64,000 nucleotides of DNA, from positions 1,178,001 to 1,242,000 of the forward strand of contig CAWCKS010000014.1 in the NCBI GenBank assembly GCA_963796195.1. The letters are read 5' to 3'. Of the stretch, positions 28,094 to 37,809 are shown piece by piece (position 1 is the stretch's first letter; each line of letters opens with the position of its first letter). This stretch comes from CAWCKS01 sp963796195. GTDB taxonomy: Bacteria > Pseudomonadota > Alphaproteobacteria > Rhizobiales > Xanthobacteraceae. Both the position numbers and the translations under genes were made by a program. A model generated the notes under the pieces. It made no database searches and was not told the origin of the DNA. It saw only the letters and a list, made by a program, of their open reading frames with translations.

Positions 28094-30068
28094 ATGAGTA
28101 TCCAGTCTCTTGTCCTCTCTTCCGGCTCCGCCGTTCTTCAAAACTTCCTCGATCTTGATTCCGGCGGCGCGTTCAATGGCCTGGGATCCGCTTCCACGGC
28201 CGCTGACGAGAACGCTGGCGCATTCAATGGCGAATGGGACACGGGCGCGAACAACGGGCTGCAAAACATTGGCGCCTTCAACGGCGTGTTTGACGATGGA
28301 ACATCCAATGGAAATGACAATCTCGGCGCCTTCAACGGGAGTTTTAATTCCAGCGCTGATAACGGCAACGGCAACATCGGAACGTTCAACGGCAACTTCA
28401 ACGGCAACACTGTTTTGGTCGGAAACGGCACCAGCACCAACGATTTGGTGTTCGGTGACGGATCCGTCGACGCCGCCTCCGGGGAAGAGCCCGGCGAGAC
28501 TCTCCATGGAGACGACGGCACCGGTGGCATGACGTTCAACATCGTGACCGGCGACGTTGACTCGTTGCTCGGCAATGCCATCGGCGGGAACGACGAGCTC
28601 CTGGGCGGCAACAATGCCACGGTGGGCGTTGTAGTGAATACCCTGATCGGCGACGCCGACAGCACGGCAGGTCATGCGTGGGGCGGAGATGACACGCTGA
28701 TCGGTGGAGACAGTACAGGTCCCGGCGGTGTCGAGAACGCGCTTGTTGGCGACGCAGTGCAACTCGCGGGTAACTCGGTCGGAGGCCAGGACGAGCTGGT
28801 TGGTGGCTCGAATTTCGGCTTCGGCTTTGTGCAAAACGCCGAATTCGGCGATGCGCTCACCATCGGCGACAACGCCCGTGGGGCGCGTGACAGTTTAGTC
28901 GCCGGAGATAACCACGGCTCCGGCTTTGTGCAGAACGCTTTGTTTGGCACCGCGATCTGGATGAACGGTCATTCGCAGGGAGGGCATGACAGGCTCTCTG
29001 GCGGAGACAATTTCGGAACGGGCTGGGTTCAGGATGCCTTCTTCGGTGACGCCGGGTTGATGAGCGACTTCGCGTCGGGCGGTTCGAACACCTTGATCGG
29101 CGGCACCAATCGCGACAGCGGATCCATGCAGGAAGCGCTATTTGGCGACGCTGCGATCATGACCGACAACGCTCGAGGCGGCCGGCAACTACCTCGTCGG
29201 TGGCAGTAATCTCGGCGACGGGTCTCTGGAAAACGTGCTGATCGGGGATGCGGGGCTCATGGAAGCGCACGCCTCCGCCGTAGGAAACCTGCTGCGTGGT
29301 GGCGACAGCTTCGGTGACGGCGACGTGATCAACGTGCTCGTTGGCGACGCCATGACGCTCGCAGACTTCGCGGTCGGCGGCGACAACGTGCTGGTGGCCG
29401 GTCAGGCCTTTGGTGCTTCCAGCACAGTCGAGAACTTTCTTTGGGGCGACGCGGTCGACAACGAGCGCGGACGCGACCGTCGGCAATGACACCTTCATTT
29501 TCGGCGGTCACAGCGGACCGAACAACTTCATCATGGATTTCCATGCCGGAGACAGGATCGAGTTCGCCCTCGACGGAGACCTCAACGATCTTCAAATCAG
29601 CCAGCTGGGTAACAGCACCGAGATCAGTATCGATGGCGTGGACGTCTTTCTGGTTGGCTACACGTCCGCCGTCCTCGCCGGACGCGATAAGCTTCATCAC
29701 TGGCTTGCCAACCGGCTTAGCGCCGCAGCCCATCGCCGATGATCTCAATGGCGATGCGCACAGCGATATCCTGTGGCGCAACACCAACGGAACGCTCGCC
29801 GCCTGGCTCATGAATCGCGACTCAGTCATGTCGAGTGGCTTCATCACCTCCGGTGGCGTCGTGGTCACCCCGGGCCCAACGTGGAGCGTTGCCGGAATGT
29901 CCGACTTCAACGGCGATCGGCAGCTCCGACGTCCTCTGGCGCAACGACAATGGCGCGATGGCGGAGTGGTTGATGAACGGCAATGAGATCATGCAATCGG
30001 TCACGCCGAACTACGGAGGCACCGCGGTGTCGCCCGACGCAAGCTGGAAGCCGACAAGCTTCAGCTAA
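28094..30068 (+). CDS. Large secreted mosaic protein: NGN-like, 33-residue RTX-like and FG-GAP repeats; about four frameshifts
   Basis: About 655 aa after correction. Start MSIQSLVLSSGS is supported by GAGG 6-7 nt upstream. Parts in order: (1) residues about 25-115, 18-residue repeats beginning GAFNG and rich in NGN; (2) about 160-455, nine 33-residue repeats of form GGxDxLxGG-x8-VxNxLxGDA-x8, each with one RTX-like GGxDxLxGG turn; (3) a serralysin-type C-terminal RTX segment (GNDTFIFGGHSG, FIMDFHAGDRIEF); (4) two FG-GAP-like blades (DLNGDAHSDILWRNTNGTLAAWLMN and SSDVLWRNDNGAMAEWLMN). Frame breaks near 29185, 29465, 29695 and 29920. No N-terminal signal peptide, so type I secretion is likely; no T1SS genes are in the window. 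Probably a calcium-binding surface protein. Confidence 0.75.
28583..29455 (+). repeat. Nine 99-bp (33-residue) tandem repeats
   Basis: Successive units begin GGNDELLGGNN, GGDDTLIGGDS, GGQDELVGGSN, GARDSLVAGDN, GGHDRLSGGDN, GGSNTLIGGTN, GG-NYLVGGSN, AVGNLLRGGDS and GGDNVLVAGQA, and most contain a GDA motif. The period is a constant 33 residues, unlike the 9-residue spacing of ordinary RTX repeats. Confidence 0.8.
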
Positions 30069-30210
30069 CTCGCGCGAAGCAAGACCGATTCAAATATGGA
30101 GGCCGTCACGGCAAGCGGCGGCTTTCGTTCTTGCCGCCGCCAGTGAGGTGAGCCACTGGCACCGACGGGCTCAGCTAGTCGGCCGAAGCTCTCAAAATTA
30201 CCACGCCGTC

Positions 30211-30432
30211 CTAGTCCTCTTGTTCGATGGTCTTGCCATTCAACCAGTCAACCATGTGAGTAAGCCCGCAGGCCGGGCAGTGGACGGCTTCGAAGCGCTC
30301 ACGAGGACGATCACTCGGCTCATCCGCAATGGAATGCTGGACGAGCTTCCAGGTGATAGGGCAGCGAATGATATTGGATTCGATTGTGCCACGATCATTC
30401 GCTTTGATCCGAGACGGCGGAATCTCCGTCAA
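30211..30432 (-). CDS. 73-aa CxxC protein of unknown function
   Basis: Small protein from a TTG start (MTEIPPSRIKANDRGTIE when read as Met) with IRCPITWKLVQHSIADEP and RFEAVHCPACGLTHMVDWLNGK. A first cysteine and a CPAC pair with neighbouring His suggest a treble-clef or ribbon-like metal site. The pattern resembles short conserved rhizobial proteins (recollection only). The start is uncertain. Confidence 0.5.
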   Translation of the reverse strand: MTEIPPSRIKANDRGTIESNIIRCPITWKLVQHSIADEPSDRPRERFEAVHCPACGLTHMVDWLNGKTIEQED

Positions 30433-31088
30433 TCAGAACCAATCCCTAAGATCAAAAGGGAATTTCACTTAGTGGATCAGGCGCGCGCCGATAAGATCAT
30501 CCGGTGCGAGCCGCCAAACCGAGCCCCGCTTCGTCGAAGGCTCCCAGTGACGGTCGCTCTTGCCCTTCTGGAACACCCGGCGCGGCGCTGCCGGAATACA
30601 ATTCACCGCAATCCCATGCGCGTTCAGCACGCAACGCTGCGATGTGCAGCGCGCACCGGGCTGTTGTTGAAAAAGTATGCCACCTGGGTCAGACTTTCAC
30701 CAACCAAGCGCGGCCGGCGCTTCCGTTGGCGAGCGGTCGCCAGAACAAGCATCGGAGAAACTATGCCGGCCCCACTTTTTCTCCCCGGAGGCCTTCCCTG
30801 TGAGACCGCCGAACAGTCGTTCCGCGATGATCATCGGAGAGCGGTCGCGATGCTGCACGACGTATTGCAGGACTGATGCAGCAGCTCTTTTGGACGCTGG
30901 TAACAGCCCTTCAAATCTTGCCCTGAAAGCCTTCCGCTGCGTCGCTGCGTTGCAGAACGCTCGCGACTGACTGCGACTGGCCAGCCTCCATATCAATGCT
31001 AGACTGGTGCAGGACAAGGCTACCTCGCTCCGTCGTTCCGACATGCGGGGCCATCGACTAACGCCGCCACCGAAACCGGCTCGTTCGT
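30433..31088. other. Non-coding or unrecognised stretch
   Basis: 656 nt between the small CxxC gene and the sulfatase-fold membrane enzyme. Several short frames cross it on both strands but none shows domain features, a good ribosome site or repeat structure. No RNA gene or insertion sequence recognised. Confidence 0.4.
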
Positions 31089-32781
31089 ATGACACTCGCT
31101 TTGATCTGCCTGTTGGCCGTCGGCGTCCTCGCCTTTGCCGAGCGCAGCCGGAAGCACGTCGCATTCGCGCTTGCCATACAATGTCTGCTGGTGGCGACAC
31201 TGGCCCTGATCGTCGGAGACCTCGACAGAGCCATCGTGCTGTCCGCGCTCATGGCGCTGACGATCATCGGCGCATCGAGCGTCAAGTATCATCACAGCGG
31301 GCTGAAGCTCACCGTCACGGATCTGCCGCTGCTGTTCGCCGGCACCGTTCCATTCTTCATCGTTCAGTACCCACGCGCGGTAGCATCTGTCCTGGCCGGG
31401 GCCGTCGCCGTCGTTCTCGCGGCGCTCGCGATATGCTTCTACGCCGCCGGACCGCCGCTTTCTCTCGATCTCCGCATTTTGTTGCTGGCTGTTGCGCTCG
31501 TTGCCTGCGCGCTGACTTACCGCATCAGCGGCGGCGCCGCTGCTTTCCGGAAAATAACAGCCGAGCCGCGATGCTTCTTCTCGACCTTCATGGCCTCACT
31601 GGTCGACACACTGTCCTGGCGGCAGGTCGGCGGCTTCGCGCTGAGCGATATCGCAGATGAGCCATTGCCGCTGTTGCCGACCACACCGGCGCGGACGAGC
31701 CGTTACCCCGACATCATCATCGTCCAGCACGAGTCAGTCTTCGATCCGCGCCTATTTGGGCTTCCGGTGGAACCGATTTGCGATGCATTCCTGTCACCGC
31801 AGGATGGCCTCCACGGCAGCCTTCACGTCGACATTTTTGGCGGCGGCTCGTGGCAATCCGAATTCAGCGTGCTGACCGGTCTTTCCAGCGCGAGCTTCGG
31901 TCCGAACGCCTACTTCCTGTTCAAGCGAGGCGTCGGCCAATTCCATCACAGCCTTCCACGTTCGCTGGCCGCGCTCGGCTACAAGACATTGCTGACATCG
32001 AGCTGCCGCCGCAGCTTTCTCAACTACGACGACTATTACCGTGCGATCGGCGTGAGCGAGCGGATGTTCACGGATGATTTTCCCCCACCATTCGATATCG
32101 GCCAATTCGAGACAACTTGTTCGGACGGCCAGTTTCTGCAAGCCGCATTCGATGCCTTCACGGCTCGGATCGCCACTGATGCGTCACCGCAGTTCATGTA
32201 TGCGCTGACGAACTTCAATCACGGCCCCCATAGCCGGCGGCTCGTCGCCATCAGGACAGTTTGAGGACGAGCGCGCCTTTGCCGCTGCGAGTTTTCCAGA
32301 CACCCAGTACGCCGAGTACTATGCAAGGCTCGCAGAGACCGCGTCGACCTGGCAGAGGATCAAGTCCGAGCTCGCAAGCCGATTCCCCGGACGTCCGATG
32401 TTGATCGTGCACTACGGAGACCACCAGCCGGTCATGGCGCGGTGCATCGAGAAACAGCGCCGGTTGCCGGAGGATTCACGACGTCAGTTCCGCACGTTTT
32501 ATGCGATGGAGACACTCAACATGGCGCCCGCCAATTCCGCCTCGGGACGCGGCGGGGATCTGGATATCGCCTTTCTCGGAACCATCGCCCTACAACAGGC
32601 CGGCCTGCCGCTCGATCCCGTCTATGCAACGCGCGCTAGCCTGCTGGACGAATGCGGTGACGCTTATTTTGCCTCGAACTCCGACGCCAAGCGGCGGTTT
32701 CACCGGACGCTCGTGGATCTCGGTTTGATCGACTGTCGTCCGTCCACAGTGTCGCTGCGGCCGGCCATCCTGCAACGATAG
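31089..32781 (+). CDS. Sulfatase-fold membrane enzyme, LTA synthase/phosphoglycerol transferase-like, one frameshift
   Basis: About 563 aa. Residues 1-150 hold four or five membrane segments (MTLALICLLAVGVLAFA and others). The catalytic domain then follows: PDIIIVQHESVFDPRLFG (metal-site start), GGGSWQSEFSVLTGL (region of the nucleophile), CRRSFLNYDDYYRAIG, ALTNFNHGPH, and after an extra base near 32240 the LIVHYGDHQPV motif carrying metal-binding Asp/His. This is the alkaline-phosphatase-superfamily layout of LtaS/OpgB/EptA-type enzymes, which transfer phosphoglycerol or phosphoethanolamine to envelope glycans. In an alphaproteobacterium the target may be periplasmic glucans or lipid A (inference). 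No close operon partner. Confidence 0.75.
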
Positions 32782-32835
32782 TGTCAGATTTATTTCGTTA
32801 TTTCTCACGGCGGATGTGCGCCCTGTGAACGCGGG

Positions 32836-33222
32836 CTAAATCAGTTCAAGGCGAAAGACGCCTTTGCAACGATCGTTGCTCCGCACCAGTGGCCACCGTG
32901 TGCCCGCATAGAGCTGATTGAATTCTGCTTCAAATGCAGCCCCGGCAGCGGGCTGGTGAGCGGACAACGTCGTCCCACGATAGACGTAATCGGATACAAA
33001 CCCCGCCCGCGCACTAAATTCGAACTCCGCCGGCGCTCGATCCTTCAGCGGCGTTGCGCGGTTCACTTCGGCAGCGGACCAGCCCCGGTTGCCGAGGCCG
33101 ATCGCACCACCCGAGCTGGTCTCGGGATTTTCGGCATGCGCGGGATCGCCGGTCATCGACGCGAGCCACAGACCGGCGACTGCGCCGGTCGAGACAACAC
33201 GTATGCGCCTGACATTTGCCAA
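32836..33222 (-). pseudogene. TorF-like putative porin, N-terminal fragment
   Basis: 128 aa with a signal peptide (VVSTGAVAGLWLASMTG... ending near AHA) and the opening strand pattern of the Gcw_chp/TorF outer-membrane family (FEFSARAGFVSDYVYRGTTLS). The family is normally about 230-300 aa; here the frame ends after an unrelated tail (NDRCKGVFRLELI), so the barrel is missing. Probably a truncated remnant, unless a frameshift hides a different short end. Confidence 0.6.
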
Positions 33223-33263
33223 GGTCCGCCTGCCTTAACCGCTCACCGCTGCCGCAAGTGCTC

Positions 33264-33926
33264 TTATCCTCCAAGAGCTATCGCGACGCCGACAAGCGCA
33301 CCACCGACGGCCACCATTGCAAGAGCCGTCATCCAGGGGCGAAGTCCGCTCCTGTATCCAAACACATAACCGCAGAAGCATAGCATGACGATGGCGACGG
33401 CGTTGGAGACGCGCAGCGCCAACCTGGCCTCGCCAATGAAGATGAACGGAATGACAATGGGGAACGTTGAAAGGAAGCTCAGCAAACAAAGACCCAAGGC
33501 TCCGACCCAATCACGCCTCGCCAGTCGCGGCCGCCACGGCGGCTCGGGCAAGTCACGCAATTTTTGTCGCATCAGCTCCAGCTGTTCCGGCAGCAAGACC
33601 GACGCCAGCAGCGGCGGCAACGCGCCAGCCATGATCCGCTGCGCAGTTTCCAAATCCGATGCTTCGCGCATGGCACGCAGCATCAATATCTTGCGCCCCT
33701 GGTCATTGAGACGAGCCAGCAGATAAACGCCCGCGTCGATGATCCCCCAGGCAAGGTTGCAGCCGAGAGCACCGAACAGCATGGTTTGAACCTTGGCTTG
33801 ATCTGCCGTTACAACGCCCAAGGTGAGGGTAAAGCCAAGCGCCATGATCAGGGCGAACAAAGTCTCCGAGATCCGCTCCATCGGCTCGAGCACTCGCTTG
33901 AAAGACTTCACCGAAAGCTCTGACAT
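33264..33926 (-). CDS. Integral membrane protein, VIT1/CCC1-like
   Basis: 220 aa starting MSELSVKSFKRVLEPMERIS, with five likely membrane segments: ETLFALIMALGFTLTLGV, MLFGALGCNLAWGIIDAGVYLLA, GALGLCLLSFLSTFPIVIPFIF, AVAIVMLCFCGYVFGY and MTALAMVAVGGALVGVAIALG. The FGALGCNLAWGIID block and the Pro-rich inner helix resemble bacterial proteins labelled VIT1/CCC1 transporter family (metal export), but the eukaryotic-type metal residues are not obvious. Leftward, 71 nt after the SulP transporter gene. Confidence 0.55.
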   Translation of the reverse strand: MSELSVKSFKRVLEPMERISETLFALIMALGFTLTLGVVTADQAKVQTMLFGALGCNLAWGIIDAGVYLLARLNDQGRKILMLRAMREASDLETAQRIMAGALPPLLASVLLPEQLELMRQKLRDLPEPPWRPRLARRDWVGALGLCLLSFLSTFPIVIPFIFIGEARLALRVSNAVAIVMLCFCGYVFGYRSGLRPWMTALAMVAVGGALVGVAIALGG

Positions 33927-33996
33927 TGGGGGTTGCTCGATGAATTCCACGCGGTAGGTTGGTTAGAACGCGATACTGCATGGAGACGCAGAAAAT

Positions 33997-35697
33997 CTAG
34001 CGAGCACTTCCGCTAACCAAACTGTCAAGTGTGGTCACGCGATCGAGACCTTCAACCTTGTCCTCGACGCCGTCGGCTCGCAACAAATCTCGCGCCGCTC
34101 CATGGGCGCCGACGATACGCAGGGTAATGCCGCGGCTCGCAAGTTCGGCATGCAGCTCGTGCAGCATGCGCGACCCCGCCAGATCGAGATAAGGAGCGGC
34201 AGACAGATCGCAGACGGCCAGGCGGATGGGAGCGGGCTCAGTTTCGCGAATGCGGCTCAAGACCGATTCCATGACAGCGTCCGCGTTGACGTAGATCAGC
34301 GACGCCTCGGGACGAAACGCGATCACGCCGGACAGCGGCTCATTCTCGGGATGTCGCTCCAAGTCCGAATAGCTGTTGGTGCCGGGAACGCGACCGAGAA
34401 AGGCAACGTGCGGCCGCGCACTCCGGACCAGCAACAATATAACTGAACCGAGCGCGGCAAGCAGGATGCCCTGGAGAATGCCAAGAAGCAGAACTCCCCC
34501 AAGAGCAATCGCGGCCGCCAGGAAATCCAGCCGGCTCACGCGCCACATGCGGATCAGCGCCGGAAAATCCAGCAATCCATACACCGCGGTCAACACCACG
34601 GCCGCCAGCACCGCTTTTGGAAGATTTTCCAGCAAGCCGGTCAGAAAGAGCAGGCACAGCGCGAGCGTGACGGAAGCAAAGACAAGCGCCAGCGAGGTGC
34701 GCGCGCCGGCCTTGTCGTTGACTGCCGACTGCGACAGTCCGCCGGCGACCGGATAGCCCTGCCCGATCGCCGCTGCGAGATTGGCAGCGCCGATGCCCAG
34801 AAGCTCCTGCCGCGGATCCAGAGCGTATCCGTGCTTCGCTGCGAAGGTGCGAGCAGCAGATACGCCTTCGATATAGGCGAGCAGCAGGCAACCGCCGGCC
34901 AATGGAATGATCCCTTCGACATCTCGTATCCTGAGAGTTGGGTCAGCCAGGGTGGGCAGACCCGCCGGAATTTTTCCTGTTATCGGCACTCCCAATGCGG
35001 GAAGCCCCAGCACGGAGGCCGCGATGATCGCCAGCGCGACCACTGCCAGTGCGACAGGCCTTCCCGGCAACAGCCGATCGCCCACCACGATCAACCCGAT
35101 TGCGATGATCCCGACCAGGAGAACGACGTATTGCATTTGCCCAAGCTGGCCGACCAACAGCCAAACCCGATCAAAAAAGTTATGTCCGCCGCCTGCAACT
35201 CCAAACAGACTTGGCAGCTGGGTCATCGAGATGGTCAGGCCGGCGCCGGCCTTGAAGCCGACGAGAATACTGTCGCTGATCAGCTTGACGAGCGCACTCA
35301 GCCGCAACAGCCAGGCGAACAGGCAAAGTGCTGCGACCGTAAAGGCTGTAAGGCTGGCAATCTCGGCGTAACGCTGAGCGTCGCCCTCAGCCATCGCCCC
35401 CACTGTCCCGGCAATCATCAGCGAGATGGCGGAAGTGGGCCCAATGGCGAGCTGACGCGAGGATCCGAGCAGGGCATAGCCCAGACCACCCAATAGATAG
35501 CCGTAGATGCCGGTTTGCGGCGGCAAGCCCGCAAGCGTCGCGTAGGCGAGAGAAACCGGAATAGCGTAGGCCGCCAAGGTTATCCCGGCGACGATGTCAC
35601 GAGGCAACCAGGCTGCGCTGTATTCCGTCAGCCAACGAGCCGGCGGAAACCACCAGAGCCAGGTTGTTCGATTTGGGCCTCTCGTCGAATCCGTCAT
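33997..35697 (-). CDS. SulP-family anion transporter with C-terminal STAS domain
   Basis: Intact 566-aa inner-membrane transporter. The SulP signature region is clear (LPRDIVAGITLAAYAIPVSLAYATLAGLPPQTGIYG), with about 12-14 membrane segments, the conserved GGLSQSAVNDKAGARTSLA loop, and a C-terminal STAS domain from about residue 450 (SLIYVNADAVMESVLSRIRE, VCDLSAAPYLDLAGSRMLHEL). Substrates in the family are sulfate, bicarbonate or dicarboxylates. Nearby sulfatases make sulfate attractive, but the gene is not in their operon. Confidence 0.92.
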   Translation of the reverse strand: MTDSTRGPNRTTWLWWFPPARWLTEYSAAWLPRDIVAGITLAAYAIPVSLAYATLAGLPPQTGIYGYLLGGLGYALLGSSRQLAIGPTSAISLMIAGTVGAMAEGDAQRYAEIASLTAFTVAALCLFAWLLRLSALVKLISDSILVGFKAGAGLTISMTQLPSLFGVAGGGHNFFDRVWLLVGQLGQMQYVVLLVGIIAIGLIVVGDRLLPGRPVALAVVALAIIAASVLGLPALGVPITGKIPAGLPTLADPTLRIRDVEGIIPLAGGCLLLAYIEGVSAARTFAAKHGYALDPRQELLGIGAANLAAAIGQGYPVAGGLSQSAVNDKAGARTSLALVFASVTLALCLLFLTGLLENLPKAVLAAVVLTAVYGLLDFPALIRMWRVSRLDFLAAAIALGGVLLLGILQGILLAALGSVILLLVRSARPHVAFLGRVPGTNSYSDLERHPENEPLSGVIAFRPEASLIYVNADAVMESVLSRIRETEPAPIRLAVCDLSAAPYLDLAGSRMLHELHAELASRGITLRIVGAHGAARDLLRADGVEDKVEGLDRVTTLDSLVSGSAR

Positions 35698-35778
35698 GCG
35701 ACGCTCACCGCCTCGCGGCGGTTCTCCGAAATTCGATCAGGCGTCCTGTTGTGCGAACTGGATGTCCTCAAGAAAGTT

Positions 35779-37179
35779 TTATGTGATCAGCAGGATCCAC
35801 CCAGTTCCAATCACCAGGAACACGGCAAGGAAGAAGACGGTCACGAAGAATCCGAGCCGGTAGAGTTCGGATTGCGTGAGATAATTGCTGCCGACAAAGA
35901 TGACATTCTGGCTACCACCCTGCGGCGTGATGACCGAAAAATAACTGCTCGCGAACAATAAAGCGAAAGCCATCAGCGGCGCCGGCACCCCCCCGCGGAT
36001 GCCTACGTCAAGAAAAACACCCAGCAGAGCGAGCACTTGCGACGTCTGACTCACGAACAAATAGTGGATCACGACATAGAGCGTGACCAGAACCACATAC
36101 GTCACCGGCCATGAGAGACCACCCAGGTGCGCCGCCAGGCGCTGGCCCGCATAACCCATGAAGCCCAGCTCGTTGAGCTGGCTGCTCAAGGCAAACAAGA
36201 CAGCGAGCCAGAGAAACGTGGCCAGCGTGTCCCCCTGCGCCGATATGTCGGACACCGTCAGCACATTCGTCATCAGTAGAAGGCCGAAGCCGAAGAAGGC
36301 GACGCTGGTCACATTGAGTTGCAGGGCATTGCCGAAGACCCAACCAATGACCATCAATGCGAAGACACCGGCGGTGATCCACTCCTCGCGCGTGAGCGGT
36401 CCCAGCGCCGCAAGTTCTTTCCGTGCGGCCACGGGAGCGTCCGGAGTTGCGCCGACCCCTGGCGGGAAGATGCGCGCGACGACCCGCGGCAGTAGCAGGA
36501 TCGCGATCAGAGCCGGCACCGAAGCCACGATGAGCCACTTGCCGAAACCAATCTCCACGCCGAATTGCTGCGCCACCTGGATTCCAACGGGATTGGCCGA
36601 CGTCGCGGTCATCCAGAGGGCGGACGAGACAGCAAGGCTCGCCATTCCGCAGAACATCAGATAGCCACCCAGTCGGCGTCCCTCAGGGTCCTCGGGTCGC
36701 GATCCAGACCCCTTGGCCACGGACAGCACGATCGGATAGAGGACACCGCCGCGTGCGGTGTTGCTGGGGAATGCCGGCGCGATCAGCGCATCGGTAATGA
36801 CGATGCTGTAGGCAAGCCCGAGCGACGAACGACCGAACAAGCTGACCATGAACAAGCTGATGCGTCGGCCCAGGCCTGATTTCACGACAGCGGTCGCAAC
36901 GAGGAAGGCGATCGCGACCAACAGCACGCTGGCATTGGCAAATCCCCCGAATGCCTTCGCAGGTGAGACCGTGCCGGTGAGGACCACCGCCCCCACTGCA
37001 AGCATCGTCGACGTAAGCAGAGGGAACGCACCCACCAACACCGATGCGATCGCCGAGACGAACACCGCAAACAAGTGCCACGCGGGCGCGGTCAATCCCT
37101 CCGGGACAGGCGAGAACCAGATACCGACTGCCAGCGCCAAGGGGAACACTTGCTTCAGTTTTGCAAGCCAGTTGCTCAT
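35779..37179 (-). CDS. DASS/SLC13-family anion:sodium symporter
   Basis: 466-aa inner-membrane transporter from MSNWLAKLKQVFPLALAVGIWF, with about 12 segments and the two SNT-type half motifs (PAFPSNTARGGVLYPI and TSANPVGIQ) of the divalent anion symporter family, which moves di/tricarboxylates or sulfate. The start is fixed by a 1-nt overlap with the preceding secreted-protein stop (TGATG, 37177-37181); a longer upstream frame is rejected. Together with the SulP gene downstream (81 nt) it forms an anion-transport pair. Confidence 0.9.
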   Translation of the reverse strand: MSNWLAKLKQVFPLALAVGIWFSPVPEGLTAPAWHLFAVFVSAIASVLVGAFPLLTSTMLAVGAVVLTGTVSPAKAFGGFANASVLLVAIAFLVATAVVKSGLGRRISLFMVSLFGRSSLGLAYSIVITDALIAPAFPSNTARGGVLYPIVLSVAKGSGSRPEDPEGRRLGGYLMFCGMASLAVSSALWMTATSANPVGIQVAQQFGVEIGFGKWLIVASVPALIAILLLPRVVARIFPPGVGATPDAPVAARKELAALGPLTREEWITAGVFALMVIGWVFGNALQLNVTSVAFFGFGLLLMTNVLTVSDISAQGDTLATFLWLAVLFALSSQLNELGFMGYAGQRLAAHLGGLSWPVTYVVLVTLYVVIHYLFVSQTSQVLALLGVFLDVGIRGGVPAPLMAFALLFASSYFSVITPQGGSQNVIFVGSNYLTQSELYRLGFFVTVFFLAVFLVIGTGWILLIT

Positions 37180-37796
37180 CACTGTGAACTTGACGCGTGG
37201 GGAGCGCCCTGCGGCGCGGCGGTGTGCACCTGACCCTTGAGGCCCATGGATTGACCTTGCACTGTGCCGTCCTCGGCTTCGAGCAAGAAGCGCCAAGAGA
37301 ATTCGTAGGAGCCTGTCGCGCCCGCGTAACGCCCGGAGCCGCCGAGGAAAGTCCCGAAGAGCCGGTTGCCCGTGGCCGTGGTTTCACCCCGAAGCTCGCT
37401 GAAGACCTGATCGCCATGCTCATCCGTCCAGACGGCACGACCCACCATCCCGGTGACACTGTCATTGAGCACGATGGCTTCCGCGCGGAATCCCACCGCC
37501 GGGCGCTCGGGCCCGGCGAGCATCAGCGATCCGTCGAAGTCCGCGATGGAAGCCGACCGGTTGCCGCCGAGAGGGATGACATGGCGATTGCCAACCGCCG
37601 TCCACGTCCCTTGGAACTCGCGCCAGTCATCCCCGGCGGGAGGCGCCTGTGCCCACATCGGTAATGGCGCGCATGTAAGCCCAATTAGCAAAGCAACGCA
37701 CAAAACGACCGTCTGTCTTCCCTTAGCCAGCTGGCGCCGGAACATTGTGCGCCTGGCCCGCGGGTTGATATCAGCCAAGTCCTTCATCTGCGGCAC
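37179..37796 (-). CDS. Secreted protein of unknown function, beta-rich
   Basis: 205 aa in the longest form with a hydrophobic export signal (VVLCVALLIGLTCAPLPMWAQA) at residues 30-52. The mature part is beta-rich with repeated Gly turns (TAVGNRHVIPLGGNRSASIADFDGS, GNRLFGTFLGGSGRYAGATGSYEFSW), the GGTGRYAGATG-like loop recalling allene-oxide-cyclase/dirigent barrels. Possible starts are GTG 37796, ATG 37787 or ATG 37742. Coupled by overlap to the DASS transporter, so it may bind or sense that transporter's anion. Confidence 0.6.
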   Translation of the reverse strand: MPQMKDLADINPRARRTMFRRQLAKGRQTVVLCVALLIGLTCAPLPMWAQAPPAGDDWREFQGTWTAVGNRHVIPLGGNRSASIADFDGSLMLAGPERPAVGFRAEAIVLNDSVTGMVGRAVWTDEHGDQVFSELRGETTATGNRLFGTFLGGSGRYAGATGSYEFSWRFLLEAEDGTVQGQSMGLKGQVHTAAPQGAPHASSSQ

Positions 37797-37809
37797 CGCA
37801 TTGATGAAA

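Noticed and set aside
28138..28950. Pro/Ser-rich minus frames across the mosaic secreted protein
   Set aside because: Mirror images of Gly/Asn-rich repeats, not independent genes.
30697..31200. 167-aa minus frame before the sulfatase-fold membrane enzyme
   Set aside because: Overlaps that gene's start, is Arg/Ser-rich and shows no domain; treated as chance coding potential.
36008..36538. 176-aa frame in the DASS transporter
   Set aside because: Out-of-phase shadow; the transporter frame is intact with clear membrane segments.
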